Below, piece after piece: positions 37,711 to 48,169 of a stretch of 64,000 nucleotides of DNA (within the stretch, counting starts at the first letter, position 1; every line of letters starts with the position of its first letter). The translations under genes were made by a program, and so were the position numbers. This DNA comes from Hormoscilla sp. GUM202 (lineage in GTDB: Bacteria > Cyanobacteriota > Cyanobacteriia > Cyanobacteriales > Desertifilaceae). The stretch is from contig RFFC02000010.1 in NCBI GenBank assembly GCA_005518205.2, forward strand, positions 37,315 through 101,314, given 5' to 3'. A model generated the notes under the pieces. It worked only from the letters and a program-made list of their open reading frames with translations, was not told the DNA's origin and ran no database searches.

Positions 37711-37862
37711 ATCGCCCTGCAGTCTCGCCCCATTACATTATCAAATAATGGGACGATCGGATTTGCTCTCCCGGAAATAACAGGTAAATTATTATAACTT
37801 TACACCCCATGGCTTCAAAATCAAGTAAAATAAAAATGGCGCTCAATCTAGGAGAGATAATC

Positions 37863-38738
37863 ATGAGTGAGCAAGCGGTAATAACCAAGACAGACTACTG
37901 GGAACCAGATGTTAGCAATCTAGTCACGGAGGATGATACACCGGTGGACAATTTTTGTTCGGAAAAGCAACAACGCTTTTTGGCAAACTCGGTTTACAAT
38001 TCTGGGCCATGGCAGACTTTTGTGGCAGCAGCAAATGTCGGCATATTCTATTCATCGGAAGAACCGGCGATCGTGCCAGATGTATTCTTGAGTTTGGATG
38101 TGACGGTTCCGGAAGATTGGTGGAAAAAGCAAAACCGTTGTTACATGGTGTGGAAGTTTAAGAAACCGCCAGAAGTGGCAATTGAAATTGTCTCGAACAA
38201 GTCGGGCGAAGAACTGGGGGAAAAACTCAATATCTATGCCAAAGTTGGGGTTACTTACTACATAGTGTATGACCCCAGCCAACAATTGGGAGAAAAGGTA
38301 TTGCGGGTGTACGAACTCAGGGGAATGCGCTACTATGAAACAAATCAAACTTGGCTAGATAAAGTGGGGCAGGGTGTAACTCTCTGGTCAGGTGTTTTTG
38401 AAGGCAGGCATGATGTATGGCTCCGCTGGTGCGATCGGGAGGGCAATGTTCTCCTGACTGGATCTGAAATCGGCGAACAAGAAAAACAACGTGCCGAACA
38501 AGAAAAACAACGTGCCGAACAAGAAAAACAACGTGCCGAACAAGAAAAACAACGTGCCGAACAAGAAAAACAACGTGCCGAACAAGAAAAACAACGTGCC
38601 GAACAAGCCGAACAACGTGCATCCCTTGCTGAGTCCCAGTTGGAACAAACCTCGGACCAGTTAGAACAAGAAAAACAACGTACCCAACTCCTTGCAGAAC
38701 GGCTGCTTGCTTTGGGTATCGATCCAGATAGTCTGTAA
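37863..38738 (+). CDS. Uma2 family nuclease, tandem copy 1 (six EKQRAEQ repeats)
   Basis: A 291-aa protein. The start at 37863 is chosen because GGAGAGATAATC precedes it and the degenerate copy at 50229 begins with the same MSE. The Uma2 core has FVAAANVGIFYSSEEPAIVP, DVFLSLDVTVPEDW, PEVAIEIVSNKSGEELGEK and YAKVGVTYYIVYDP. These give an acidic residue, E and K arrangement of the PD-(D/E)XK fold. After LRWCDREGNVLLTGSE comes a long coiled coil built of EKQRAEQ heptads, then RASLAESQLEQTSDQLEQEK and a conserved tail ending GIDPDSL. The role is unknown. This copy has the longest coiled coil. Confidence 0.9.
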   Translation: MSEQAVITKTDYWEPDVSNLVTEDDTPVDNFCSEKQQRFLANSVYNSGPWQTFVAAANVGIFYSSEEPAIVPDVFLSLDVTVPEDWWKKQNRCYMVWKFKKPPEVAIEIVSNKSGEELGEKLNIYAKVGVTYYIVYDPSQQLGEKVLRVYELRGMRYYETNQTWLDKVGQGVTLWSGVFEGRHDVWLRWCDREGNVLLTGSEIGEQEKQRAEQEKQRAEQEKQRAEQEKQRAEQEKQRAEQEKQRAEQAEQRASLAESQLEQTSDQLEQEKQRTQLLAERLLALGIDPDSL

Positions 38739-38764
38739 AGAGGTTTTATTACCTTTGATAACCG

Positions 38765-38792
38765 GTCCAGAGGTTGAGATAAACCTCTGGAC
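38765..38792. terminator. Hairpin after Uma2 copy 1 (repeated after the other copies)
   Basis: GTCCAGAGGTT and its exact complement AACCTCTGGAC pair around GAGATA, an 11-bp stem 27 bp after the stop codon. There is no U run, so it may be a processing or stability element rather than a full terminator. The same hairpin follows the other units and, in variant form, lies at about 50093. Confidence 0.5.
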
Positions 38793-39213
38793 AGAATAAC
38801 ATTAAAAATAGTGCTAAGTTGATTTTGGTTTGACTAACGTCGCTCTAGGCGAAACCAACGTTGAAATCGGCAAGATAAACGTTTGTAGTAGCTCCATCAT
38901 TGGTACATTATTAAACCGCAAGTCCCCTACTTCTCAGATTCATTGTATCACCCTCCGAGACACCTATGACCTTGGCAAACTCATTATATCATCCTCTCGG
39001 AGGATGACCTTATGGTGGGCGGTGCCCACCGGACATTTCTTGGCTCTTTTTTATAGATGCGATCGCCCTGCAGTCTCGCCCCATTACATTATCAAATAAT
39101 GGGACGATCGGATTTGCTCTCCCGGAAATAACAGGTAAATTATTATAACTTTACACCCCATGGCTTCAAAATCAAGTAAAATAAAAATGGCGCTCAATCT
39201 AGGAGAGATAATC

Positions 39214-40026
39214 ATGAGTGAGCAAGCGGTAATAACCAAGACAGACTACTGGGAACCAGATGTTAGCAATCTAGTCACGGAGGATGATACACCGGTGGAC
39301 AATTTTTGTTCGGAAAAGCAACAACGCTTTTTGGCAAACTCGGTTTACAATTCTGGGCCATGGCAGACTTTTGTGGCAGCAGCAAATGTCGGCATATTCT
39401 ATTCATCGGAAGAACCGGCGATCGTGCCAGATGTATTCTTGAGTTTGGATGTGACGGTTCCGGAAGATTGGTGGAAAAAGCAAAACCGTTGTTACATGGT
39501 GTGGAAGTTTAAGAAACCGCCAGAAGTGGCAATTGAAATTGTCTCGAACAAGTCGGGCGAAGAACTGGGGGAAAAACTCAATATCTATGCCAAAGTTGGG
39601 GTTACTTACTACATAGTGTATGACCCCAGCCAACAATTGGGAGAAAAGGTATTGCGGGTGTACGAACTCAGGGGAATGCGCTACTATGAAACAAATCAAA
39701 CTTGGCTAGATAAAGTGGGGCAGGGTGTAACTCTCTGGTCAGGTGTTTTTGAAGGCAGGCATGATGTATGGCTCCGCTGGTGCGATCGGGAGGGCAATGT
39801 TCTCCTGACTGGATCTGAAATCGGCGAACAAGAAAAACAACGTGCCGAACAAGAAAAACAACGTGCCGAACAAGAAAAACAACGTGCCGAACAAGCCGAA
39901 CAACGTGCATCCCTTGCTGAGTCCCAGTTGGAACAAACCTCGGACCAGTTAGAACAAGAAAAACAACGTACCCAACTCCTTGCAGAACGGCTGCTTGCTT
40001 TGGGTATCGATCCAGATAGTCTGTAA
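39214..40026 (+). CDS. Uma2 family nuclease, tandem copy 2 (three EKQRAEQ repeats)
   Basis: A 270-aa protein, identical to copy 1 except for three fewer 7-residue repeats. The same start, ribosome site and hairpin are present. Confidence 0.9.
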   Translation: MSEQAVITKTDYWEPDVSNLVTEDDTPVDNFCSEKQQRFLANSVYNSGPWQTFVAAANVGIFYSSEEPAIVPDVFLSLDVTVPEDWWKKQNRCYMVWKFKKPPEVAIEIVSNKSGEELGEKLNIYAKVGVTYYIVYDPSQQLGEKVLRVYELRGMRYYETNQTWLDKVGQGVTLWSGVFEGRHDVWLRWCDREGNVLLTGSEIGEQEKQRAEQEKQRAEQEKQRAEQAEQRASLAESQLEQTSDQLEQEKQRTQLLAERLLALGIDPDSL

Positions 40027-40501
40027 AGAGGTTTTATTACCTTTGATAACCGGTCCAGAGGTTGAGATAAACCTCTGGACAGAATAACATTAAAAATAGT
40101 GCTAAGTTGATTTTGGTTTGACTAACGTCGCTCTAGGCGAAACCAACGTTGAAATCGGCAAGATAAACGTTTGTAGTAGCTCCATCATTGGTACATTATT
40201 AAACCGCAAGTCCCCTACTTCTCAGATTCATTGTATCACCCTCCGAGACACCTATGACCTTGGCAAACTCATTATATCATCCTCTCGGAGGATGACCTTA
40301 TGGTGGGCGGTGCCCACCGGACATTTCTTGGCTCTTTTTTATAGATGCGATCGCCCTGCAGTCTCGCCCCATTACATTATCAAATAATGGGACGATCGGA
40401 TTTGCTCTCCCGGAAATAACAGGTAAATTATTATAACTTTACACCCCATGGCTTCAAAATCAAGTAAAATAAAAATGGCGCTCAATCTAGGAGAGATAAT
40501 C

Positions 40502-41314
40502 ATGAGTGAGCAAGCGGTAATAACCAAGACAGACTACTGGGAACCAGATGTTAGCAATCTAGTCACGGAGGATGATACACCGGTGGACAATTTTTGTTCG
40601 GAAAAGCAACAACGCTTTTTGGCAAACTCGGTTTACAATTCTGGGCCATGGCAGACTTTTGTGGCAGCAGCAAATGTCGGCATATTCTATTCATCGGAAG
40701 AACCGGCGATCGTGCCAGATGTATTCTTGAGTTTGGATGTGACGGTTCCGGAAGATTGGTGGAAAAAGCAAAACCGTTGTTACATGGTGTGGAAGTTTAA
40801 GAAACCGCCAGAAGTGGCAATTGAAATTGTCTCGAACAAGTCGGGCGAAGAACTGGGGGAAAAACTCAATATCTATGCCAAAGTTGGGGTTACTTACTAC
40901 ATAGTGTATGACCCCAGCCAACAATTGGGAGAAAAGGTATTGCGGGTGTACGAACTCAGGGGAATGCGCTACTATGAAACAAATCAAACTTGGCTAGATA
41001 AAGTGGGGCAGGGTGTAACTCTCTGGTCAGGTGTTTTTGAAGGCAGGCATGATGTATGGCTCCGCTGGTGCGATCGGGAGGGCAATGTTCTCCTGACTGG
41101 ATCTGAAATCGGCGAACAAGAAAAACAACGTGCCGAACAAGAAAAACAACGTGCCGAACAAGAAAAACAACGTGCCGAACAAGCCGAACAACGTGCATCC
41201 CTTGCTGAGTCCCAGTTGGAACAAACCTCGGACCAGTTAGAACAAGAAAAACAACGTACCCAACTCCTTGCAGAACGGCTGCTTGCTTTGGGTATCGATC
41301 CAGATAGTCTGTAA
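40502..41314 (+). CDS. Uma2 family nuclease, tandem copy 3 (three EKQRAEQ repeats)
   Basis: A 270-aa protein, same as copy 2. The unit around it is exactly 1288 bp long. Confidence 0.9.
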   Translation: MSEQAVITKTDYWEPDVSNLVTEDDTPVDNFCSEKQQRFLANSVYNSGPWQTFVAAANVGIFYSSEEPAIVPDVFLSLDVTVPEDWWKKQNRCYMVWKFKKPPEVAIEIVSNKSGEELGEKLNIYAKVGVTYYIVYDPSQQLGEKVLRVYELRGMRYYETNQTWLDKVGQGVTLWSGVFEGRHDVWLRWCDREGNVLLTGSEIGEQEKQRAEQEKQRAEQEKQRAEQAEQRASLAESQLEQTSDQLEQEKQRTQLLAERLLALGIDPDSL

Positions 41315-41789
41315 AGAGGTTTTATTACCTTTGATAACCGGTCCAGAGGTTGAGATAAACCTCTGGACAGAATAACATTAAAAATAGTGCTAAGTTGATT
41401 TTGGTTTGACTAACGTCGCTCTAGGCGAAACCAACGTTGAAATCGGCAAGATAAACGTTTGTAGTAGCTCCATCATTGGTACATTATTAAACCGCAAGTC
41501 CCCTACTTCTCAGATTCATTGTATCACCCTCCGAGACACCTATGACCTTGGCAAACTCATTATATCATCCTCTCGGAGGATGACCTTATGGTGGGCGGTG
41601 CCCACCGGACATTTCTTGGCTCTTTTTTATAGATGCGATCGCCCTGCAGTCTCGCCCCATTACATTATCAAATAATGGGACGATCGGATTTGCTCTCCCG
41701 GAAATAACAGGTAAATTATTATAACTTTACACCCCATGGCTTCAAAATCAAGTAAAATAAAAATGGCGCTCAATCTAGGAGAGATAATC

Positions 41790-42623
41790 ATGAGTGAGCA
41801 AGCGGTAATAACCAAGACAGACTACTGGGAACCAGATGTTAGCAATCTAGTCACGGAGGATGATACACCGGTGGACAATTTTTGTTCGGAAAAGCAACAA
41901 CGCTTTTTGGCAAACTCGGTTTACAATTCTGGGCCATGGCAGACTTTTGTGGCAGCAGCAAATGTCGGCATATTCTATTCATCGGAAGAACCGGCGATCG
42001 TGCCAGATGTATTCTTGAGTTTGGATGTGACGGTTCCGGAAGATTGGTGGAAAAAGCAAAACCGTTGTTACATGGTGTGGAAGTTTAAGAAACCGCCAGA
42101 AGTGGCAATTGAAATTGTCTCGAACAAGTCGGGCGAAGAACTGGGGGAAAAACTCAATATCTATGCCAAAGTTGGGGTTACTTACTACATAGTGTATGAC
42201 CCCAGCCAACAATTGGGAGAAAAGGTATTGCGGGTGTACGAACTCAGGGGAATGCGCTACTATGAAACAAATCAAACTTGGCTAGATAAAGTGGGGCAGG
42301 GTGTAACTCTCTGGTCAGGTGTTTTTGAAGGCAGGCATGATGTATGGCTCCGCTGGTGCGATCGGGAGGGCAATGTTCTCCTGACTGGATCTGAAATCGG
42401 CGAACAAGAAAAACAACGTGCCGAACAAGAAAAACAACGTGCCGAACAAGAAAAACAACGTGCCGAACAAGAAAAACAACGTGCCGAACAAGCCGAACAA
42501 CGTGCATCCCTTGCTGAGTCCCAGTTGGAACAAACCTCGGACCAGTTAGAACAAGAAAAACAACGTACCCAACTCCTTGCAGAACGGCTGCTTGCTTTGG
42601 GTATCGATCCAGATAGTCTGTAA
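41790..42623 (+). CDS. Uma2 family nuclease, tandem copy 4 (four EKQRAEQ repeats)
   Basis: A 277-aa protein with one heptad more than copies 2 and 3. IS982 copy B begins 2 bp after its stop codon, so the protein is intact but its downstream hairpin is displaced by 1.4 kb. Confidence 0.9.
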   Translation: MSEQAVITKTDYWEPDVSNLVTEDDTPVDNFCSEKQQRFLANSVYNSGPWQTFVAAANVGIFYSSEEPAIVPDVFLSLDVTVPEDWWKKQNRCYMVWKFKKPPEVAIEIVSNKSGEELGEKLNIYAKVGVTYYIVYDPSQQLGEKVLRVYELRGMRYYETNQTWLDKVGQGVTLWSGVFEGRHDVWLRWCDREGNVLLTGSEIGEQEKQRAEQEKQRAEQEKQRAEQEKQRAEQAEQRASLAESQLEQTSDQLEQEKQRTQLLAERLLALGIDPDSL

Positions 42624-42625
42624 AG

Positions 42626-43983
42626 ACGTGAGTTCGACGGACTTTAAACGCTGTAAGTCTTGCCAGTCCTAACTTCTGGAATATCCAGCTAGGAACTTTA
42701 TTATCAATAATCAAATACTAATGAGAATTATATGCAACTAGCAGCGATTGTTGAAAACAGCAGGTGCCAACGTAGTGGCCAAGCAGAATTTTTGGTTTGA
42801 GTTCTTGGACTTGTGCCGCCTGCCTGCCGGTCTCGGATGACCAGAGTCGGGCGATCGAGCGTGATTGTTTTGCCCAAAAAGAAAGCACCAAACCTATAAT
42901 AAAGATAGTTCTCACGAGGTTTGGTGTTATGGAAATTAAAAGTCGTCTTGATATTACTCAAATTTTTTGCGACGTGGATGATTTTTATCAAAACTTTGAA
43001 TACTACTGGCAGCAGCAACCTCAGTTGACGGCGATCGCCGGTGAAAAAATCTGCCGTTCAAGAATGAGTTTGAGTGAAATCATGACCATTGCAATTGCGT
43101 TTCACGGTTCTGGCTTTAGAACATTTAAGGAGTTTTATACTCTACAAGTAATCCCCCACTGGCGTAAAGCTTTTCCAAATTTAGTCAGCTACAGTCGTTT
43201 CGTAGAATTAATGCCTTGGTCATTAATGTTATTGTGCTGTTTTATACGGACGAGACGTGGCCAAATTACTGGCATTAGTTTCGTAGATTCGACTCCAATT
43301 GAAGTCTGTCATCCTTGCCGTTCCAAGTCTCATAAAGTCTTTAAGGGTTTAGTGGGTTGGGGTAAAAATTCTATGGGATGGCACTACGGTTTCAAGTTGC
43401 ATTTAATTATTAATGACCAAGGAGAACTACTCGCATTCAAGCTCACACCTGGCAATGTTGACGATCGTAAACCGGTTCCTGACTTGACTAAAGATTTGAT
43501 AGGTAAACTGTTTGGCGAGCGCGGATATATTTCCCAAGAATTCTTTGAAAAATTATACGCGCAAGGTTTACAACTGATTACCAGACGAAAAATATGAAAC
43601 AAAAATTAATTAAGTTAATAGACAAAATATTATTGCGTAAAAGAGCTTTAATTGAAACAGTTAATGACCAACTAAAGAACATCTTTCAAATCGAACATTC
43701 TCGCCACAGAAGTGTGTGGAATTTTTTGGTTAATATGTTAGCTGGATTAACAGCTTACACCTATTTACCTAAAAAACCATCCCTCGACTTAATGCCAAAA
43801 GGCTTACCGGCTCTACCGATGGCTGTTTTTTAAATCTTCTAGAGAACGCTCGGGAGACTGGCTCGGGATATGGATATTTTTGCTTTTTCGCGACTAGAGC
43901 CCATGGGTCGCGGGTTAGTTAGGTGGCTGACAACTGACAACTGACAACTGACAACTGACAACTGACAACTGTCGAACTGACGT
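42626..43983 (+). mobile_element. IS982-family insertion sequence, copy B, with 7-bp target duplication
   Basis: The same ends as copy A. TGTAAAG is duplicated at 42619-42625 and 43984-43990, and the uninterrupted site (GATAGTCTGTAAAGAGG) exists in neighbouring units. It has six TGACAAC heptamers against four in copy A and is otherwise identical as far as I can see. It inserted after the array had formed. Confidence 0.96.
42929..43833 (+). CDS. IS982-family transposase, copy B, in two frames
   Basis: The same sequence as copy A, with the same -1 frame change at the A run before ATATGAAAC (43590-43600). That identical copies share the break shows either that the element moves with it (frameshifting or help in trans) or that the two copies arose very recently. 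Confidence 0.85.
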
Positions 43984-44389
43984 TGTAAAGAGGTTTTATT
44001 ACCTTTGATAACCGGTCCAGAGGTTGAGATAAACCTCTGGACAGAATAACATTAAAAATAGTGCTAAGTTGATTTTGGTTTGACTAACGTCGCTCTAGGC
44101 GAAACCAACGTTGAAATCGGCAAGATAAACGTTTGTAGTAGCTCCATCATTGGTACATTATTAAACCGCAAGTCCCCTACTTCTCAGATTCATTGTATCA
44201 CCCACCGGACATTTCTTGGCTCTTTTTTATAGATGCGATCGCCCTGCAGTCTCGCCCCATTACATTATCAAATAATGGGACGATCGGATTTGCTCTCCCG
44301 GAAATAACAGGTAAATTATTATAACTTTACACCCCATGGCTTCAAAATCAAGTAAAATAAAAATGGCGCTCAATCTAGGAGAGATAATC

Positions 44390-45202
44390 ATGAGTGAGCA
44401 AGCGGTAATAACCAAGACAGACTACTGGGAACCAGATGTTAGCAATCTAGTCACGGAGGATGATACACCGGTGGACAATTTTTGTTCGGAAAAGCAACAA
44501 CGCTTTTTGGCAAACTCGGTTTACAATTCTGGGCCATGGCAGACTTTTGTGGCAGCAGCAAATGTCGGCATATTCTATTCATCGGAAGAACCGGCGATCG
44601 TGCCAGATGTATTCTTGAGTTTGGATGTGACGGTTCCGGAAGATTGGTGGAAAAAGCAAAACCGTTGTTACATGGTGTGGAAGTTTAAGAAACCGCCAGA
44701 AGTGGCAATTGAAATTGTCTCGAACAAGTCGGGCGAAGAACTGGGGGAAAAACTCAATATCTATGCCAAAGTTGGGGTTACTTACTACATAGTGTATGAC
44801 CCCAGCCAACAATTGGGAGAAAAGGTATTGCGGGTGTACGAACTCAGGGGAATGCGCTACTATGAAACAAATCAAACTTGGCTAGATAAAGTGGGGCAGG
44901 GTGTAACTCTCTGGTCAGGTGTTTTTGAAGGCAGGCATGATGTATGGCTCCGCTGGTGCGATCGGGAGGGCAATGTTCTCCTGACTGGATCTGAAATCGG
45001 CGAACAAGAAAAACAACGTGCCGAACAAGAAAAACAACGTGCCGAACAAGAAAAACAACGTGCCGAACAAGCCGAACAACGTGCATCCCTTGCTGAGTCC
45101 CAGTTGGAACAAACCTCGGACCAGTTAGAACAAGAAAAACAACGTACCCAACTCCTTGCAGAACGGCTGCTTGCTTTGGGTATCGATCCAGATAGTCTGT
45201 AA
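44390..45202 (+). CDS. Uma2 family nuclease, tandem copy 5 (three EKQRAEQ repeats)
   Basis: A 270-aa protein, same as copies 2 and 3. The spacer upstream lacks 74 bp between two CACC motifs (near 44200), which removes the CATCCTC...GAGGATG hairpin present before other copies. Confidence 0.9.
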   Translation: MSEQAVITKTDYWEPDVSNLVTEDDTPVDNFCSEKQQRFLANSVYNSGPWQTFVAAANVGIFYSSEEPAIVPDVFLSLDVTVPEDWWKKQNRCYMVWKFKKPPEVAIEIVSNKSGEELGEKLNIYAKVGVTYYIVYDPSQQLGEKVLRVYELRGMRYYETNQTWLDKVGQGVTLWSGVFEGRHDVWLRWCDREGNVLLTGSEIGEQEKQRAEQEKQRAEQEKQRAEQAEQRASLAESQLEQTSDQLEQEKQRTQLLAERLLALGIDPDSL

Positions 45203-45677
45203 AGAGGTTTTATTACCTTTGATAACCGGTCCAGAGGTTGAGATAAACCTCTGGACAGAATAACATTAAAAATAGTGCTAAGTTGATTTTGGTTTGACTA
45301 ACGTCGCTCTAGGCGAAACCAACGTTGAAATCGGCAAGATAAACGTTTGTAGTAGCTCCATCATTGGTACATTATTAAACCGCAAGTCCCCTACTTCTCA
45401 GATTCATTGTATCACCCTCCGAGACACCTATGACCTTGGCAAACTCATTATATCATCCTCTCGGAGGATGACCTTATGGTGGGCGGTGCCCACCGGACAT
45501 TTCTTGGCTCTTTTTTATAGATGCGATCGCCCTGCAGTCTCGCCCCATTACATTATCAAATAATGGGACGATCGGATTTGCTCTCCCGGAAATAACAGGT
45601 AAATTATTATAACTTTACACCCCATGGCTTCAAAATCAAGTAAAATAAAAATGGCGCTCAATCTAGGAGAGATAATC

Positions 45678-46448
45678 ATGAGTGAGCAAGCGGTAATAAC
45701 CAAGACAGACTACTGGGAACCAGATGTTAGCAATCTAGTCACGGAGGATGATACACCGGTGGACAATTTTTGTTCGGAAAAGCAACAACGCTTTTTGGCA
45801 AACTCGGTTTACAATTCTGGGCCATGGCAGACTTTTGTGGCAGCAGCAAATGTCGGCATATTCTATTCATCGGAAGAACCGGCGATCGTGCCAGATGTAT
45901 TCTTGAGTTTGGATGTGACGGTTCCGGAAGATTGGTGGAAAAAGCAAAACCGTTGTTACATGGTGTGGAAGTTTAAGAAACCGCCAGAAGTGGCAATTGA
46001 AATTGTCTCGAACAAGTCGGGCGAAGAACTGGGGGAAAAACTCAATATCTATGCCAAAGTTGGGGTTACTTACTACATAGTGTATGACCCCAGCCAACAA
46101 TTGGGAGAAAAGGTATTGCGGGTGTACGAACTCAGGGGAATGCGCTACTATGAAACAAATCAAACTTGGCTAGATAAAGTGGGGCAGGGTGTAACTCTCT
46201 GGTCAGGTGTTTTTGAAGGCAGGCATGATGTATGGCTCCGCTGGTGCGATCGGGAGGGCAATGTTCTCCTGACTGGATCTGAACGTGCCCAAGAAGCAGA
46301 ACAACGTGCCGAACAAGCAGAACAACGGGCCTCACTTACTGAGTCCCAGTTGGAACAAACCTCGGACCAGTTAGAACAAGAAAAACAACGTACCCAACTC
46401 CTTGCAGAACGGCTGCTTGCTTTGGGTATCGATCCAGATAGTCTGTAA
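45678..46448 (+). CDS. Uma2 family nuclease, tandem copy 6 (variant coiled coil)
   Basis: A 256-aa protein with the same nuclease core. The EKQRAEQ heptads are replaced by a shorter ERAQEAEQRAEQAEQRAS stretch followed by TESQ instead of AESQ. Copies 6-8 form a subgroup. Confidence 0.9.
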   Translation: MSEQAVITKTDYWEPDVSNLVTEDDTPVDNFCSEKQQRFLANSVYNSGPWQTFVAAANVGIFYSSEEPAIVPDVFLSLDVTVPEDWWKKQNRCYMVWKFKKPPEVAIEIVSNKSGEELGEKLNIYAKVGVTYYIVYDPSQQLGEKVLRVYELRGMRYYETNQTWLDKVGQGVTLWSGVFEGRHDVWLRWCDREGNVLLTGSERAQEAEQRAEQAEQRASLTESQLEQTSDQLEQEKQRTQLLAERLLALGIDPDSL

Positions 46449-46923
46449 AGAGGTTTTATTACCTTTGATAACCGGTCCAGAGGTTGAGATAAACCTCTGG
46501 ACAGAATAACATTAAAAATAGTGCTAAGTTGATTTTGGTTTGACTAACGTCGCTCTAGGCGAAACCAACGTTGAAATCGGCAAGATAAACGTTTGTAGTA
46601 GCTCCATCATTGGTACATTATTAAACCGCAAGTCCCCTACTTCTCAGATTCATTGTATCACCCTCCGAGACACCTATGACCTTGGCAAACTCATTATATC
46701 ATCCTCTCGGAGGATGACCTTATGGTGGGCGGTGCCCACCGGACATTTCTTGGCTCTTTTTTATAGATGCGATCGCCCTGCAGTCTCGCCCCATTACATT
46801 ATCAAATAATGGGACGATCGGATTTGCTCTCCCGGAAATAACAGGTAAATTATTATAACTTTACACCCCATGGCTTCAAAATCAAGTAAAATAAAAATGG
46901 CGCTCAATCTAGGAGAGATAATC

Positions 46924-47694
46924 ATGAGTGAGCAAGCGGTAATAACCAAGACAGACTACTGGGAACCAGATGTTAGCAATCTAGTCACGGAGGATGATAC
47001 ACCGGTGGACAATTTTTGTTCGGAAAAGCAACAACGCTTTTTGGCAAACTCGGTTTACAATTCTGGGCCATGGCAGACTTTTGTGGCAGCAGCAAATGTC
47101 GGCATATTCTATTCATCGGAAGAACCGGCGATCGTGCCAGATGTATTCTTGAGTTTGGATGTGACGGTTCCGGAAGATTGGTGGAAAAAGCAAAACCGTT
47201 GTTACATGGTGTGGAAGTTTAAGAAACCGCCAGAAGTGGCAATTGAAATTGTCTCGAACAAGTCGGGCGAAGAACTGGGGGAAAAACTCAATATCTATGC
47301 CAAAGTTGGGGTTACTTACTACATAGTGTATGACCCCAGCCAACAATTGGGAGAAAAGGTATTGCGGGTGTACGAACTCAGGGGAATGCGCTACTATGAA
47401 ACAAATCAAACTTGGCTAGATAAAGTGGGGCAGGGTGTAACTCTCTGGTCAGGTGTTTTTGAAGGCAGGCATGATGTATGGCTCCGCTGGTGCGATCGGG
47501 AGGGCAATGTTCTCCTGACTGGATCTGAACGTGCCCAAGAAGCAGAACAACGTGCCGAACAAGCAGAACAACGGGCCTCACTTACTGAGTCCCAGTTGGA
47601 ACAAACCTCGGACCAGTTAGAACAAGAAAAACAACGTACCCAACTCCTTGCAGAACGGCTGCTTGCTTTGGGTATCGATCCAGATAGTCTGTAA
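46924..47694 (+). CDS. Uma2 family nuclease, tandem copy 7 (variant coiled coil)
   Basis: Identical to copy 6 over 771 bp. The unit length is 1246 bp. Confidence 0.9.
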   Translation: MSEQAVITKTDYWEPDVSNLVTEDDTPVDNFCSEKQQRFLANSVYNSGPWQTFVAAANVGIFYSSEEPAIVPDVFLSLDVTVPEDWWKKQNRCYMVWKFKKPPEVAIEIVSNKSGEELGEKLNIYAKVGVTYYIVYDPSQQLGEKVLRVYELRGMRYYETNQTWLDKVGQGVTLWSGVFEGRHDVWLRWCDREGNVLLTGSERAQEAEQRAEQAEQRASLTESQLEQTSDQLEQEKQRTQLLAERLLALGIDPDSL

Positions 47695-48169
47695 AGAGGT
47701 TTTATTACCTTTGATAACCGGTCCAGAGGTTGAGATAAACCTCTGGACAGAATAACATTAAAAATAGTGCTAAGTTGATTTTGGTTTGACTAACGTCGCT
47801 CTAGGCGAAACCAACGTTGAAATCGGCAAGATAAACGTTTGTAGTAGCTCCATCATTGGTACATTATTAAACCGCAAGTCCCCTACTTCTCAGATTCATT
47901 GTATCACCCTCCGAGACACCTATGACCTTGGCAAACTCATTATATCATCCTCTCGGAGGATGACCTTATGGTGGGCGGTGCCCACCGGACATTTCTTGGC
48001 TCTTTTTTATAGATGCGATCGCCCTGCAGTCTCGCCCCATTACATTATCAAATAATGGGACGATCGGATTTGCTCTCCCGGAAATAACAGGTAAATTATT
48101 ATAACTTTACACCCCATGGCTTCAAAATCAAGTAAAATAAAAATGGCGCTCAATCTAGGAGAGATAATC

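Noticed and set aside
38317..38648. Minus-strand frames of repeated LVRHVVF or FGTLFFL
   Set aside because: Shadows of the EKQRAEQ coding repeats; the hydrophobic look arises from the reverse complement of Glu/Lys/Gln codons.
38830..39099. 89-aa frame in the spacer of each Uma2 unit (seen five more times)
   Set aside because: It has no recognisable protein features, spans hairpins and palindromes, and its repetition is explained by duplication of the whole unit.
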